A DNA stretch of 22,951 bases from DAOVRL01 sp964459805 (GTDB lineage Bacteria; Planctomycetota; Phycisphaerae; Sedimentisphaerales; Anaerobacaceae): contig CAYWOD010000026.1 of the NCBI GenBank assembly GCA_964459805.1, positions 1 through 22,951 of the forward strand, written 5' to 3'. The position numbers and the translations under genes were made by a program. Shown piece by piece: positions 6,571-14,751 of this stretch (positions within the stretch are counted from its first letter, which is position 1; the number at the start of each line of letters is the position of its first letter). The notes beneath the pieces were generated by a model. That model was not told where the DNA came from. It was given only the letters and a program-made list of their open reading frames with translations, and did not search any database.

Positions 6571-7890
6571 ATGAGACTAAATCAGATGGGGGAATCTTTT
6601 AGGGTGTTCATGTTAGGCTGGGAGTTCCCGCCCTTTATCAGCGGCGGGCTTGGCACCGCGTGCTACGGACTTACCAAAGCGATGGATCAGCTCGGTATAA
6701 AGATAACCTTTGTCCTGCCCAAAATGGTCCAGGGTAAATACGCCACTCATGTAAAACTGCTGAGTCCCGACTCCCGGATACCGCCCAGATTGCCCAAAAT
6801 TAGCGAACTCAAAAACGTAAAATTCCGCACGATTAACTCACCGCTACAGGCGTACTCAACGCCCAACAGCTACCAGCAGCACATCGAAGAGACGATCAGG
6901 CAAAAGCAAATGATTCACGGCGCTCTCAGTGCCGCCACTCAGCTTGGCGGCGGATCAGACTACGGCAAGGATATGTACAATGAGGTACATCGGTACGCTG
7001 CCCTCGCTGTTGAATTGGCCAGGAATGAGGACTTTGACCTCGTCCACGCCCACGACTGGATGACTTATCCGGCTGGTATCGCTGTCGCCGCAGTCACCGG
7101 CAAACCTCTGATTGTCCATGTCCACTCGACGGAATTCGACCGCAGCGGAGAACACGTCAACCAGATGATCTACGACATCGAACGACAGGGTATGCACCGC
7201 GCCGCCAAAGTAATCGCAGTCAGCCATTTCACCCGAAGTATCATAATCAGCCGATATGGCGTCAGCGGAGACAAAGTCGAAGTCATACACAACGGTGTCG
7301 AACGCAACGGCAACGGCGACTGGACCTTGGCCGAGACCGGCATCCGCAACGACGAGAAAATCGTCCTGTTTCTCGGACGAATCACAATGCAAAAAGGACC
7401 TGAGTATTTCCTCTACGCCGCCAGAAAAGTCCTCGAGGTTATGAGTAACGTCAAGTTCGTTATGGCAGGCTCAGGCGATATGATGCATCGGGCAATTGAA
7501 TTGGCCGCTGAGCTCGGAATCGGACACAAGGTCCTCTTCACAGGATTCCTAAGAGGCCAGGATGTCCAGAAAATTTACAAAATGGCCGACCTCTACGTCA
7601 TGCCTTCTGTTTCAGAGCCTTTTGGAATTGCACCTCTCGAAGCGCTCGACAATGATGTCCCTGTCATTATCAGCAGGCAAAGCGGGGTATCTGAAGTCCT
7701 GACGCACGCACTGAAAGTTGACTTCTGGGATGTCAACGAAATCGCCAACAAGGTTGTTGCCGTCCTCAAGTACCCACCGCTGGAGATGACTTTGAGAAAC
7801 CACGGAAACTTCGAGGTCAGAAGACTACGGTGGCAAGACAGCGCGAAAAAATGCGCGAGAATTTACGAAGAAACGCTTGTTGCGGTCTGA
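6571..7890 (+). CDS. GT4-type glycosyltransferase, glycogen-synthase-like
   Basis: The product of up to 439 residues is a GT-B glycosyltransferase. The N-terminal Rossmann domain opens with RVFMLGWEFPPFISGGLG, the glycine-rich nucleotide-sugar binding loop of the starch/glycogen-synthase and GT4 families, followed by HAHDWM and VHVHSTEFDR. The C-terminal domain has KVEVIHNGVE, LFLGRITMQKGPEYFL and the E-x7-E donor-binding motif EPFGIAPLE (Glu349 and Glu357). With GH57 and debranching-enzyme genes 59 and 64 bases apart downstream, a role in cytoplasmic alpha-glucan synthesis is likely; sucrose or trehalose-type transfer cannot be excluded. The start is uncertain: ATG 6571 and 6586 both lack a good ribosome site, while GTG 6604 has GGGGGA about 10 bases before it but leaves only two residues before FMLGWEFPP. 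No signal peptide. Confidence 0.85.
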   Translation: MRLNQMGESFRVFMLGWEFPPFISGGLGTACYGLTKAMDQLGIKITFVLPKMVQGKYATHVKLLSPDSRIPPRLPKISELKNVKFRTINSPLQAYSTPNSYQQHIEETIRQKQMIHGALSAATQLGGGSDYGKDMYNEVHRYAALAVELARNEDFDLVHAHDWMTYPAGIAVAAVTGKPLIVHVHSTEFDRSGEHVNQMIYDIERQGMHRAAKVIAVSHFTRSIIISRYGVSGDKVEVIHNGVERNGNGDWTLAETGIRNDEKIVLFLGRITMQKGPEYFLYAARKVLEVMSNVKFVMAGSGDMMHRAIELAAELGIGHKVLFTGFLRGQDVQKIYKMADLYVMPSVSEPFGIAPLEALDNDVPVIISRQSGVSEVLTHALKVDFWDVNEIANKVVAVLKYPPLEMTLRNHGNFEVRRLRWQDSAKKCARIYEETLVAV

Positions 7891-7949
7891 TAAAGCCGTA
7901 CCGCCGGGCCTGAATCAACATAGAATACACGTAACACGGGGTAAGGGAT

Positions 7950-9200
7950 ATGCCTTCTGTCTGTTTTTACTTCCAGGTGCATCAGCCTTTGAGATTGAGA
8001 CACTACACCGTCTTCGACAAAAACCACCAGTATTTCGACGAGCACAAGAACGCCTCTGTGTGCAAGAAGGTCGCAAACAAGTGTTATCTTCCCGCAAATC
8101 GGCTTATCCTCGACTTGATCCACCGGTTCGACGGGCGCTTCAAGGTGGCATACAGTATTACCGGAGTATTACTTGAGCAGATCCAACGCTATTCGCCCGA
8201 AGTTATGAGCACCTTTGACGCGCTGGCAGAAACCGGATGCGTGGAATTCCTTGCTGAGACATATTATCACAGCCTCAGTTTCCTCTACTCGCGCGATGAA
8301 TTCGTTGAGCAGATCAACAAACACACCGAAGCTATCGCATACTTCTTCGGTCAGAAGCCTCGAGTATTCCGAAATACCGAACTGATATACAACAACGAGC
8401 TGGCAGCGCTTATCGAGTCAATGGGGCAATTCGACGCAATCATCACCGAGGGAGCAGACCACATCCTCGGCCACAGAAGCCCTAATTTCCTCTACCAGCC
8501 GGCCAACTGCGACAAACTGAAACTTCTGCTCAAAAACTATTCACTCAGCGACGACATCGCCTTTAGATTCTCAAACCACGATTGGCCCGAGTGGCCCCTG
8601 ACCGCCGATAAATTCGCGCGATGGATTAGTCGCGTCAACGGAAACGGCAACGTGGTCAATCTCTTTATGGACTATGAAACCTTCGGCGAGCACCAATGGG
8701 AAGACACCGGAATATTCAGCTTCGTACGCCACCTCCCCGATAGAATCCTTCAGCATCCCGACAACAATTTCAAAACGCCCAGCGAGGTCGTCCAATCCTA
8801 CGACCCTGTTGACACCGTTGACGTGCCGCACGTCATAAGCTGGGCCGACACCGAGAGAGACCTCTCGGCCTGGCTTGGAAACGCTATGCAGTCAAACGCC
8901 ATACACGAGCTTTATCGCCTTGAGAGAAAAATCAAGAGCACCGACGACGAAGTGATCATCGCCGACTGGCGAAGACTACAGGCATCCGACCACTTCTATT
9001 ATATGTGCACAAAATACTTCGCCGACGGCGACGTACATAAGTACTTTAATCCCTATGACTCGCCTTACGATTCCTATATAAACTTTATGAATGTGCTGGA
9101 TAATCTCCAAAGCCGTTGCTCGGCGCAGGCAAATGGGGGTGCGCTTTGCGGCCTGTCGCAAGAGAGAGAACCACCCGATTCGCAACCGGCAGGCTATTGA
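7950..9200 (+). CDS. GH57 family alpha-glucan-acting enzyme
   Basis: This 416-residue protein is a family GH57 glycoside hydrolase. It begins with VCFYFQVHQPLRLR, the conserved N-terminal GH57 motif with the metal- or substrate-adjacent HQP. FRNTELIYNN contains the nucleophile Glu144, and LFMDYETFGEHQW contains the acid/base Asp241. SWADTERDLSAWLGN matches the conserved region near the end of the barrel. Family members act as alpha-amylase, 4-alpha-glucanotransferase or branching enzyme; the length and the ending favour the alpha-amylase or glucanotransferase type, not the longer branching enzymes. There is no signal peptide, so it acts in the cytoplasm on stored glucan. TAAGGG lies shortly before ATG 7950. 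It is the middle gene of a tightly spaced same-strand trio. The tail after about residue 390 is low in conservation and looks disordered. Confidence 0.9.
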   Translation: MPSVCFYFQVHQPLRLRHYTVFDKNHQYFDEHKNASVCKKVANKCYLPANRLILDLIHRFDGRFKVAYSITGVLLEQIQRYSPEVMSTFDALAETGCVEFLAETYYHSLSFLYSRDEFVEQINKHTEAIAYFFGQKPRVFRNTELIYNNELAALIESMGQFDAIITEGADHILGHRSPNFLYQPANCDKLKLLLKNYSLSDDIAFRFSNHDWPEWPLTADKFARWISRVNGNGNVVNLFMDYETFGEHQWEDTGIFSFVRHLPDRILQHPDNNFKTPSEVVQSYDPVDTVDVPHVISWADTERDLSAWLGNAMQSNAIHELYRLERKIKSTDDEVIIADWRRLQASDHFYYMCTKYFADGDVHKYFNPYDSPYDSYINFMNVLDNLQSRCSAQANGGALCGLSQEREPPDSQPAGY

Positions 9201-9264
9201 AAACATCGACTTCTTCAACCGGGAGCGACAGCTCTTGCCGTGACTGCGTTCTTAGGAGAAAACC

Positions 9265-11325
9265 GTGTTAACGCTGCAGAAAGGTAACAGCGCAACGATT
9301 GTAAGCCTATCGACCACGGGCCGGTCTCTTGATGACCTGCTTGCCAAAGAATGGCTCTTGACCAACGGACGCGGCAGCTACGCCTCATCAACGGTCCTCG
9401 GCTGCAATACCAGCGGATATCACGGCCTGCTCATCGGCTCGCTCCAGGGGCCGGCCAAGAGGATAATGGCACTGGCCAACTGCCTGGAGATGGTCATCTT
9501 CAATGGTGCAACCTCCTGGCCCAATAAATCAAAAAGTCCCAACACCGAGAGGGTATTTAACCTTTCGACTTTTGAATTCGACAACAAATTCGCGCCCAAG
9601 GGATTCGGCCTTCTCAAAAACTTCCACCAGGATACAGGTGTGCATTTTGAATATGAGTCCGAAAAACTGCAATTAACCAAATCCATATATCTCTTCCGTG
9701 ACACTGATACGGTTGTGCTCCAGTACGATTTCAGGCATCTTGCCGAGCCGGCCGAATTTGTCCTGCGGCCCTTTGTCGGCTTAAGAGAATTCCACACCCT
9801 GCAGAAATCCTACGCCCCCCTGACCGCAAGGCGAAAAGGCGATGCGATCCTCGTCCGCCACAATTCATCGGGCACTTGCGAGCTGATGTTGGATTGTCCG
9901 GATACAAGATTCGAAAAGGACGAGCAGTGGTGGTTTAATTTCGTCTATCGCAACAACAAGGAAAGAGGCCAGGATTTCACCGAGGATCTCTGGACCCCCG
10001 GCTTCTTCAGGGCGTCTCTGAGCTCGCCGGCGAAAATTTGCCTGCGCGCACATCTCAGCGACCGCTTCAAGCGCGAACAGCCGGCCAGCATTAGTATTGA
10101 CACGGCCCGCGAAGTCCTCCGAAGGCACCGCCGCACTATCACAACTCTTGCACCAAGGACGCAGGATGGAGAGCTCAAGATGCTCCGCCTCGCCGGCGAC
10201 CACTTTATTGCAAAACACCAAACGTCCGACAAAACCAGAACCACCATCCTGGCCGGCTATCCGTGGTTCGCCGACTGGGGGCGGGACGCCTTCATAGCTC
10301 TGCCCGGCCTGATGCTCGAAACCGCCAGATTCGACGAGGCAAAGTCCGTACTGACAACCTTCGCCGCCGCGGTCGATCAGGGAATGATTCCAAACCGCTT
10401 CGATGACAACGGCAGCACCGCCTGCTTCAACAGTGTTGACGCCTCGCTCTGGTTCATTAACGCCTCGTTTCAATACCTAAGTGCCACCACCGATTCAAAG
10501 ACCTTTACGCAGGAGCTCCTGCCGACAATCCGCTGGATCATCGACTCATACCGGAACGGCACGCGCTTCGGCATCCGCGCCGACGCAGACGGGCTCATAA
10601 CCGCGGGCAGCAGCGAAACTCAGCTAACCTGGATGGACGCCAAATACGACGGCGTCGCATTCACACCCAGGTGCGGAAAGCCCGTGGAGGTCAACGCACT
10701 CTGGTACAATGCTCTGTGCCTCTTGGTGAACTTCTATAACGGTAGGAACATAGAGAATGCCGAGCATTACAGAGCTATGGCCAAGCAAGCAGCCGTCGGC
10801 TTCCGGCAACTGTTCTGGAACGATAAGTGCGGCTACTTGAACGACCGCATCTGTCCCGACGGTACGGTTGATTCGGCCCTGCGGCCGAACCAGATATTTG
10901 CCGTCTCACTGCCCTTCTCTGCTTTGACGGGCGAGCAGCAAAAAGCCGTTGTGCACGCCGTGCAGAAAAACCTGCTCACTCCTTACGGCCTGCGGACCCT
11001 CAACGCGCAGGACAAACGCTACAAGGGAACTTATACCGGACCGCCCCGACAGAGAGACGAGGCCTACCACCAGGGAACCGTTTGGCCATACCTCATCGGA
11101 CCGTTCATAGAAGCCTACCTGAAAGTCAACAAATTCAGCAAGAAAAGCAAAAAACAGGCCGCACAGTTCATTCAACCACTCCTCAACCACCTGACTCAAG
11201 ACGCCTGCCTCGGCAGCATCTCAGAAATATTCGACGGTGACGCCCCCCATAAACCCAGAGGCTGCATCGCACAGGCATGGAGCGTCGCAGAGCTGATAAG
11301 GGCCCACCAACTGATTCACAATTGA
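9265..11325 (+). CDS. Amylo-alpha-1,6-glucosidase (glycogen debranching enzyme), GH133 type
   Basis: The 686-residue protein matches bacterial and archaeal glycogen-debranching enzymes. The N-terminal domain reads EWLLTNGRGSYASSTVLGC and GYHGLLIG, the usual opening. The (alpha/alpha)6 catalytic domain has PWFADWGRDAF (about 333-343), NRFDDNGS, DASLWFINASFQYL (about 392), the ITAGSSETQLTWMDAKYDG region with acidic active-site residues, KPVEVNALWYNAL, and HQGTVWPYLIGPF (about 601). The enzyme hydrolyses alpha-1,6 branch stubs in glycogen or related glucans. The GTG start at 9265 is fixed by AGGAGA 6 bases before it. It closes the glucan module, and no signal peptide is visible. All expected motifs are intact, so it is probably active. 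Confidence 0.93.
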   Translation: MLTLQKGNSATIVSLSTTGRSLDDLLAKEWLLTNGRGSYASSTVLGCNTSGYHGLLIGSLQGPAKRIMALANCLEMVIFNGATSWPNKSKSPNTERVFNLSTFEFDNKFAPKGFGLLKNFHQDTGVHFEYESEKLQLTKSIYLFRDTDTVVLQYDFRHLAEPAEFVLRPFVGLREFHTLQKSYAPLTARRKGDAILVRHNSSGTCELMLDCPDTRFEKDEQWWFNFVYRNNKERGQDFTEDLWTPGFFRASLSSPAKICLRAHLSDRFKREQPASISIDTAREVLRRHRRTITTLAPRTQDGELKMLRLAGDHFIAKHQTSDKTRTTILAGYPWFADWGRDAFIALPGLMLETARFDEAKSVLTTFAAAVDQGMIPNRFDDNGSTACFNSVDASLWFINASFQYLSATTDSKTFTQELLPTIRWIIDSYRNGTRFGIRADADGLITAGSSETQLTWMDAKYDGVAFTPRCGKPVEVNALWYNALCLLVNFYNGRNIENAEHYRAMAKQAAVGFRQLFWNDKCGYLNDRICPDGTVDSALRPNQIFAVSLPFSALTGEQQKAVVHAVQKNLLTPYGLRTLNAQDKRYKGTYTGPPRQRDEAYHQGTVWPYLIGPFIEAYLKVNKFSKKSKKQAAQFIQPLLNHLTQDACLGSISEIFDGDAPHKPRGCIAQAWSVAELIRAHQLIHN

Positions 11326-11536
11326 CAAATCGCCGATCTGATGACTAATAGGCCGGACTTCGGGCTTATAACTCAGTGCTACCCCCCGGATGCCCTGCAC
11401 GCGTTTACGAACCCCAAAACGCCCTTCCGAATAATGAGTAGGCAGGTGGTTAAGAGTTCTGCCTCTGCAACAGGCTTTGGCAGCCCCCATGGGGCCTCGC
11501 AATAACACAGAAACGCAATTTATACCCACTGAACGG
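11326..11536. other. Non-coding gap after debranching enzyme
   Basis: No gene is supported. A TTGACA at 11322-11327 followed after 18 bases by TAATAG could be a weak promoter pointing towards the structured region at 11537. A palindrome CCCCATGGGG lies near 11485-11494. No terminator with a T-run is seen right after the debranching gene. Confidence 0.3.
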
Positions 11537-11820
11537 TTGCAAAGTTGGTTGATTTTTCGTGAAACCAGCCTCTTGCGAGGCTGGAGTTTATCGCATTATG
11601 GCCGACGGCATCATTGTAAAGGGTTGGCACCAAAGAGGATAGCAACCCATGCCGTATGGCACTCTCACGGTGCTCGCGTCGGACTCCTGCGTTGGGCTAT
11701 CCCCCGTGAAAGCCACGGAATTGCACCATACTATGCCGGAGGCCTAAACCGTTAAACTCAAAGGATTTGCAGGCAAATCCCTAAGAAAGTTACCAACTTT
11801 ATTGCAGGTGAGCCTTTTTT
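11537..11820 (+). ncRNA. Candidate structured RNA of unknown class
   Basis: About 280 non-coding bases can fold into nested helices. P1: AAAGTTGGT (11541-11549) with ACCAACTTT (11792-11800), 9 bp closing the whole region. P2: hairpin CCAGCCTC-TTGC-GAGGCTGG (11565-11584). P3: GAGTTTA (11584-11590) with TAAACTC (11753-11759). P4: ACGGCAT (11605-11611) with ATGCCGT (11649-11655), stacked directly on GGGTTG (11621-11626) with CAACCC (11643-11648). P5: hairpin GGATTTG-CAGG-CAAATCC (11763-11780). CCGTG/CACGG (11704-11718) and GGTGC/GCACC (11669-11727) add inner pairs. A TTTTTT run at 11815-11820 follows P1, before the promoter of the next gene, so it fits a free-standing RNA on the plus strand. I do not see the core motifs of RNase P RNA, tmRNA, SRP RNA or common riboswitches. 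The pairings were drawn by eye; expression is unproven. Confidence 0.5.
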
Positions 11821-11841
11821 CTGGCCTTTTGTCCGAGAATG

Positions 11842-11850
11842 TGGTATAAT
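11842..11850 (+). promoter_or_regulatory. Extended -10 promoter
   Basis: TGGTATAAT (11842-11850) is a perfect TATAAT with a TGn extension, about 50 bases before the ATG at 11898. No good -35 box is present at 17 bases, which is typical of extended -10 promoters. Confidence 0.6.
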
Positions 11851-11897
11851 TCCCGAAATTATTGCAAAGGAACCGGTTATTGTGGAGGTATAGAAAA

Positions 11898-12863
11898 ATG
11901 AAAACCACCGCAGCCACAAGCTCAGCACTCGTCCTGATCATTCTCTTGGTGTGCATCATCACCGCTTATGCACAAGTCCCGTGGCCCGTCCGTAGCAGGG
12001 CCGCAAGTGCCCCGCGCGCGAGATTGTCGCAGGCCGGGCAGACGGACCCAAACGCCAAGGCGGCCGAAATCTCACCAATCCTGCAAAAAGTCCTCGAAGT
12101 CAGTACCCAGACCCGGCCGGACGCCACTGTAACCTTTCCGTCCTCAAGGACCTCGAGGACAGGTGCAATGTCCCTAAGAACCGCGGACTTCTACCTCAGA
12201 GACGGAAAACTTGTCTTCGGAAAACTCATCAGCGAAGACAGAAACAAGGTCACCATCGAACAGATCGACGGAAGTATCATCATCGTCGCCACGTACAGCA
12301 AAAGGGATATTGACCCAAGGACCCTGCAAACCAAGAACGTATCGGCAAGCAAATACTACCAGGACGTCGCCGAATACTTCGCCGGAAGGACCTGGGACTT
12401 CAAGGACGACCCCGATGATTTCATCCAGGCGATTCGCTGCTATGAAAGAGCCAAGCTGTTAATAACGGGAACCTCCCAGCTCGACGCCGAGAGAATCCGG
12501 CAGATAGACAAAACAATAGCCCGGCTCCAGGCCGACCGTGACGTCTGGACAACACAGGTGCAATCTCGCGCAAAGCTAAAGCAGCTCGAATTCCAGGCCG
12601 AGTACCAGAAGAGATTCGACGACCTCCAGGCGAAGATCGATGCAAGCAGTCAGAAGATCAATGAGAGTGTTGACCGCCTCGGCAAGCTCGTGACCGAAAT
12701 GCAGCAGAATCAGCAGCAGCTCGAACAGAACCTCCCCTTGCTGGAACAAGACTTACGCCGACGCCTGGACATCCTCGGCGAGCAGGTCGAAATCAACAGA
12801 AGACGAATGGACCCCTACAACACGTACGGACAGCGCCGCCCCTACTACGGACCACGGTATTAG
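11898..12863 (+). CDS. Exported coiled-coil protein of unknown function
   Basis: From ATG 11898 (GGAGG 9 bases upstream) the product is 321 residues. A signal peptide (SSALVLIILLVCIITAYAQ) leads to a Pro/Ala/Arg-rich linker. A small beta-rich segment follows (ADFYLRDGKLVFGKLISEDR, then KVTIEQIDGSIIIVATYSKRDI), with the look of an SH3- or PRC-like barrel. A tetratricopeptide-like helix pair comes next (DDFIQAIRCYERAKLLITGT). The last third is a long heptad-patterned coiled coil rich in Gln, Leu and Glu, ending in a Tyr/Arg/Pro tail (TYGQRRPYYGPRY). I do not recognise a named family; an envelope-associated scaffold or adaptor is a reasonable guess. It has its own extended -10 promoter. The TAG stop (12861-12863) lies within the target duplication of the adjoining MITE, leaving the protein end unchanged. 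Confidence 0.8.
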   Translation: MKTTAATSSALVLIILLVCIITAYAQVPWPVRSRAASAPRARLSQAGQTDPNAKAAEISPILQKVLEVSTQTRPDATVTFPSSRTSRTGAMSLRTADFYLRDGKLVFGKLISEDRNKVTIEQIDGSIIIVATYSKRDIDPRTLQTKNVSASKYYQDVAEYFAGRTWDFKDDPDDFIQAIRCYERAKLLITGTSQLDAERIRQIDKTIARLQADRDVWTTQVQSRAKLKQLEFQAEYQKRFDDLQAKIDASSQKINESVDRLGKLVTEMQQNQQQLEQNLPLLEQDLRRRLDILGEQVEINRRRMDPYNTYGQRRPYYGPRY

Positions 12864-13039
12864 ACGAGTAACCGTTCACCGGTTAATGTGCCGAATTTTG
12901 GCCATTCTATGTCATTGCGAGCGAGGCAGAGCCGAGCGTGGCAATCTCTCTGTTGCGAAAATCTGAGATTGCTTTGGCCTAAAGGCCTCGCAATGACAGA
13001 AGAAGACAGTTTTGCTCCCGTGAACGGTTACTTAGACGA
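12860..13039. mobile_element. 164-bp MITE-like insertion with 8-bp target duplication
   Basis: The direct repeat TTAGACGA occurs at 12860-12867 and 13032-13039. Directly inside it are perfect 12-bp terminal inverted repeats, GTAACCGTTCAC (12868-12879) and GTGAACGGTTAC (13020-13031); 14 of 15 bases match if extended. The 164 bp between the duplications encode no transposase, so this is a non-autonomous element. An 8-bp duplication is typical of several DDE transposase families; the parent is not in the window. The insertion point is the stop codon of the upstream gene. The interior contains a second inverted-repeat unit (12910-12998). Confidence 0.75.
12910..12998. repeat. 89-bp TGTCATTGCGAG palindromic repeat inside the MITE
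   Basis: TGTCATTGCGAG (12910-12921) and its exact complement CTCGCAATGACA (12987-12998) enclose an inner pair GCAATCTC (12941-12948) and GAGATTGC (12965-12972). A related unit lies at 20194-20285. The long hairpin could act as a transcript end for the upstream gene. Confidence 0.75.
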
Positions 13040-13397
13040 CTCCGTACGCCAGGGCGTGACAAATACGCATTCGCCTTCGACGAGGCTGTTTTACATGCTG
13101 ATTACCAGGTGGGGCCAGCCCCCCCGCAGCCCGGCAGCAGCAGAGGGCGGTTTCATCGAGGCGTCAGCGGTTGATCCGGGCGTAGCGGAAATTTCGCCGT
13201 TCTTATGCCATCCGCACCCACCCATAACCGGCCGGTTAGTTTTCTTGGGAGAAAAACCCTGGACATAAGGCCTTGAATATGATACGCTATGTTCTAATCA
13301 TCATTGCCGGAGTTTCTTTGCCGATTCGTATTCGTATTGGGTAGTTTTCTCCTGAGAATAGGTTCAGTTAGGTAGATGGGGGCTGGAGGATAGAAGG
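13040..13397. other. Non-coding gap before GLUG protein gene
   Basis: No gene is supported. TTGAAT (13273-13278) with TAATCA (13295-13300) after 16 bases is a weak promoter candidate for the gene at 13398. The segment is otherwise unremarkable, with GC-rich sequence around 13110-13200 turning AT-rich from 13270. Confidence 0.3.
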
Positions 13398-14711
13398 ATG
13401 TGCAGAGTGAGAACGTCAAACCTGTGCGGCCGAATCACTATACTCTTGATTATCTGCTTTTGCTCCTTGTCGGCTCAAGGCAAATACGGAGCCGGTAGCG
13501 GAACTCCGGAAGATCCATACCAGATATGGGATGCTAATGATATGCAGGCGATTGGGGCTGATGCAAATGACTGGGACAAGCACTTCAAGCTGATGGCGGA
13601 TATAGATTTGAGTGGGTACACGGGAGACGAGTTTAATATTATTGGGTATGCGTCCACGATTCCTTGGGAGGGACAACCCTTTTTAGGTGTGTTTGACGGG
13701 AATGACTATACAATTAGCAATTTTACCTACGTCTCGGATGATAGAAGCTTTGTAGGACTTTTCGGCGTTGTTGGCGGCGAGATCAAGAATTTGGGATTGA
13801 TTGACGCAGAAGTTGATCCGGGAAGAGGAATTGTACGGAGAAGAGGAGAGGTTGCTGGATCATTGACAGGGATTTTGATTGATGAGGGTGCCATCACCAA
13901 CTGCTATGCGGAAGGTGGCAGCGTTACGGGAGATTATATGGTTGGCGGGTTGGTGGGAGTCAACTATCACGGTATCATCACCAACTGCTATGCAACCGGG
14001 AGCGTTAGATGTAGTGCTGAGAATGACGATTATGATGGTGATGATGTTGGCGGGCTGGTGGGAAGAAATTTAGGTACAATGAGAAACTGCTATGCAACTG
14101 GCAGCGTTACGGGAAGTGATGATGACTATCATGTAGGTTTTAATGTCGGCGGCCTGGTGGGAGGAAATTTCAGTACAATGACAAACTGCTATGCAACTGG
14201 CAGCGTTACGGGAGATGTGGATGTCGGCGGACTGGTGGGATACAACTATAAGAGTACCATCACCAACTGCTATGCAACTGGCAGCGTTACGGGAGATCAT
14301 GTGGTTGGCGGGCTGGTGGGAGCCAACGATCGCGGCACCATCGCCAACTGCTATGCAACCGGCAGCGTTACGGGAGATGATGTGGTTGGGGGGCTGATGG
14401 GAAAGAATTCCTGCCGTTACGGATGTGGTCCGATTATATTGTCCTACTGGGACATCGAAACCAGTGGCGAACCCAATATGTGCGGCAATCCTGAAGATCC
14501 AAACTGCGACAACTCCTACGGCAAAACCACTGCCGAGATGAACCAACAGTCCACTTTCACCAACTGGAATTTCATCAACGTATGGGGCATCGGTGAGAAC
14601 CAGACCTACCCCTATTTGAGAACCGTTCCTGCTGGAGATATAAACAAAGACGGAATAGTCAATTTCCTCGACCTGTGCATCGTAGGCGACCAGTGGATGA
14701 AAGAGCCGTAG
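13398..14711 (+). CDS. Secreted GLUG-repeat protein with dockerin-like tail
   Basis: This 437-residue protein has a signal peptide (ITILLIICFCSLSAQG) and then YGAGSGTPEDPYQIWDANDM, a common opening of secreted planctomycete adhesin-like proteins. NDWDKHFKLMADIDLSGYTG and LFGVVGGEIKNLGL lead into six GLUG units (xVGGLVGxNxGTIxNCYATG, roughly residues 155-340). Their DNA is also repetitive: AACTGCTATGC recurs at 13899, 13983, 14085, 14184, 14265 and 14346, all in frame. The C-terminus GDINKDGIVNFLDLCIVGDQ then W-M-K-E-P is one dockerin or EF-hand-like repeat. GLUG repeats build beta-helix-like surface proteins linked to adhesion. GGAGG lies 8 bases before ATG 13398. The PD40 gene follows after 40 bases. 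No catalytic site is apparent. Confidence 0.87.
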   Translation: MCRVRTSNLCGRITILLIICFCSLSAQGKYGAGSGTPEDPYQIWDANDMQAIGADANDWDKHFKLMADIDLSGYTGDEFNIIGYASTIPWEGQPFLGVFDGNDYTISNFTYVSDDRSFVGLFGVVGGEIKNLGLIDAEVDPGRGIVRRRGEVAGSLTGILIDEGAITNCYAEGGSVTGDYMVGGLVGVNYHGIITNCYATGSVRCSAENDDYDGDDVGGLVGRNLGTMRNCYATGSVTGSDDDYHVGFNVGGLVGGNFSTMTNCYATGSVTGDVDVGGLVGYNYKSTITNCYATGSVTGDHVVGGLVGANDRGTIANCYATGSVTGDDVVGGLMGKNSCRYGCGPIILSYWDIETSGEPNMCGNPEDPNCDNSYGKTTAEMNQQSTFTNWNFINVWGIGENQTYPYLRTVPAGDINKDGIVNFLDLCIVGDQWMKEP

Positions 14712-14751
14712 GTTCTACCCAAATCGGGACAGGGTAGAGGAGAAACACTTC

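Noticed and set aside
9865..10473. 202-residue minus-strand frame inside the debranching enzyme
   Set aside because: Antisense shadow of conserved GH133 catalytic motifs.
11605..11720. RNase P RNA, tmRNA, SRP RNA or cobalamin riboswitch as identity of the structured region
   Set aside because: On neither strand did I find the RNase P GAGGAAAGTCC core, a tmRNA tag or T-arm, the SRP domain IV loop, or a B12 box.
11731..11760. Resemblance of GGCCTAAACC to the c-di-GMP-I riboswitch core
   Set aside because: Only about ten bases match; the GNRA hairpin, tetraloop receptor and order of the rest of the GEMM motif are absent.
12888..13268. 126-residue plus-strand frame across the MITE
   Set aside because: Its first half is the translation of the palindromic repeat and it crosses the right border of the element; no coding features.
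14070..14546. 158-residue minus-strand frame with internal repeats opposite the GLUG gene
   Set aside because: Its repeats only mirror the GLUG repeats on the other strand; no ribosome site or recognised domain.
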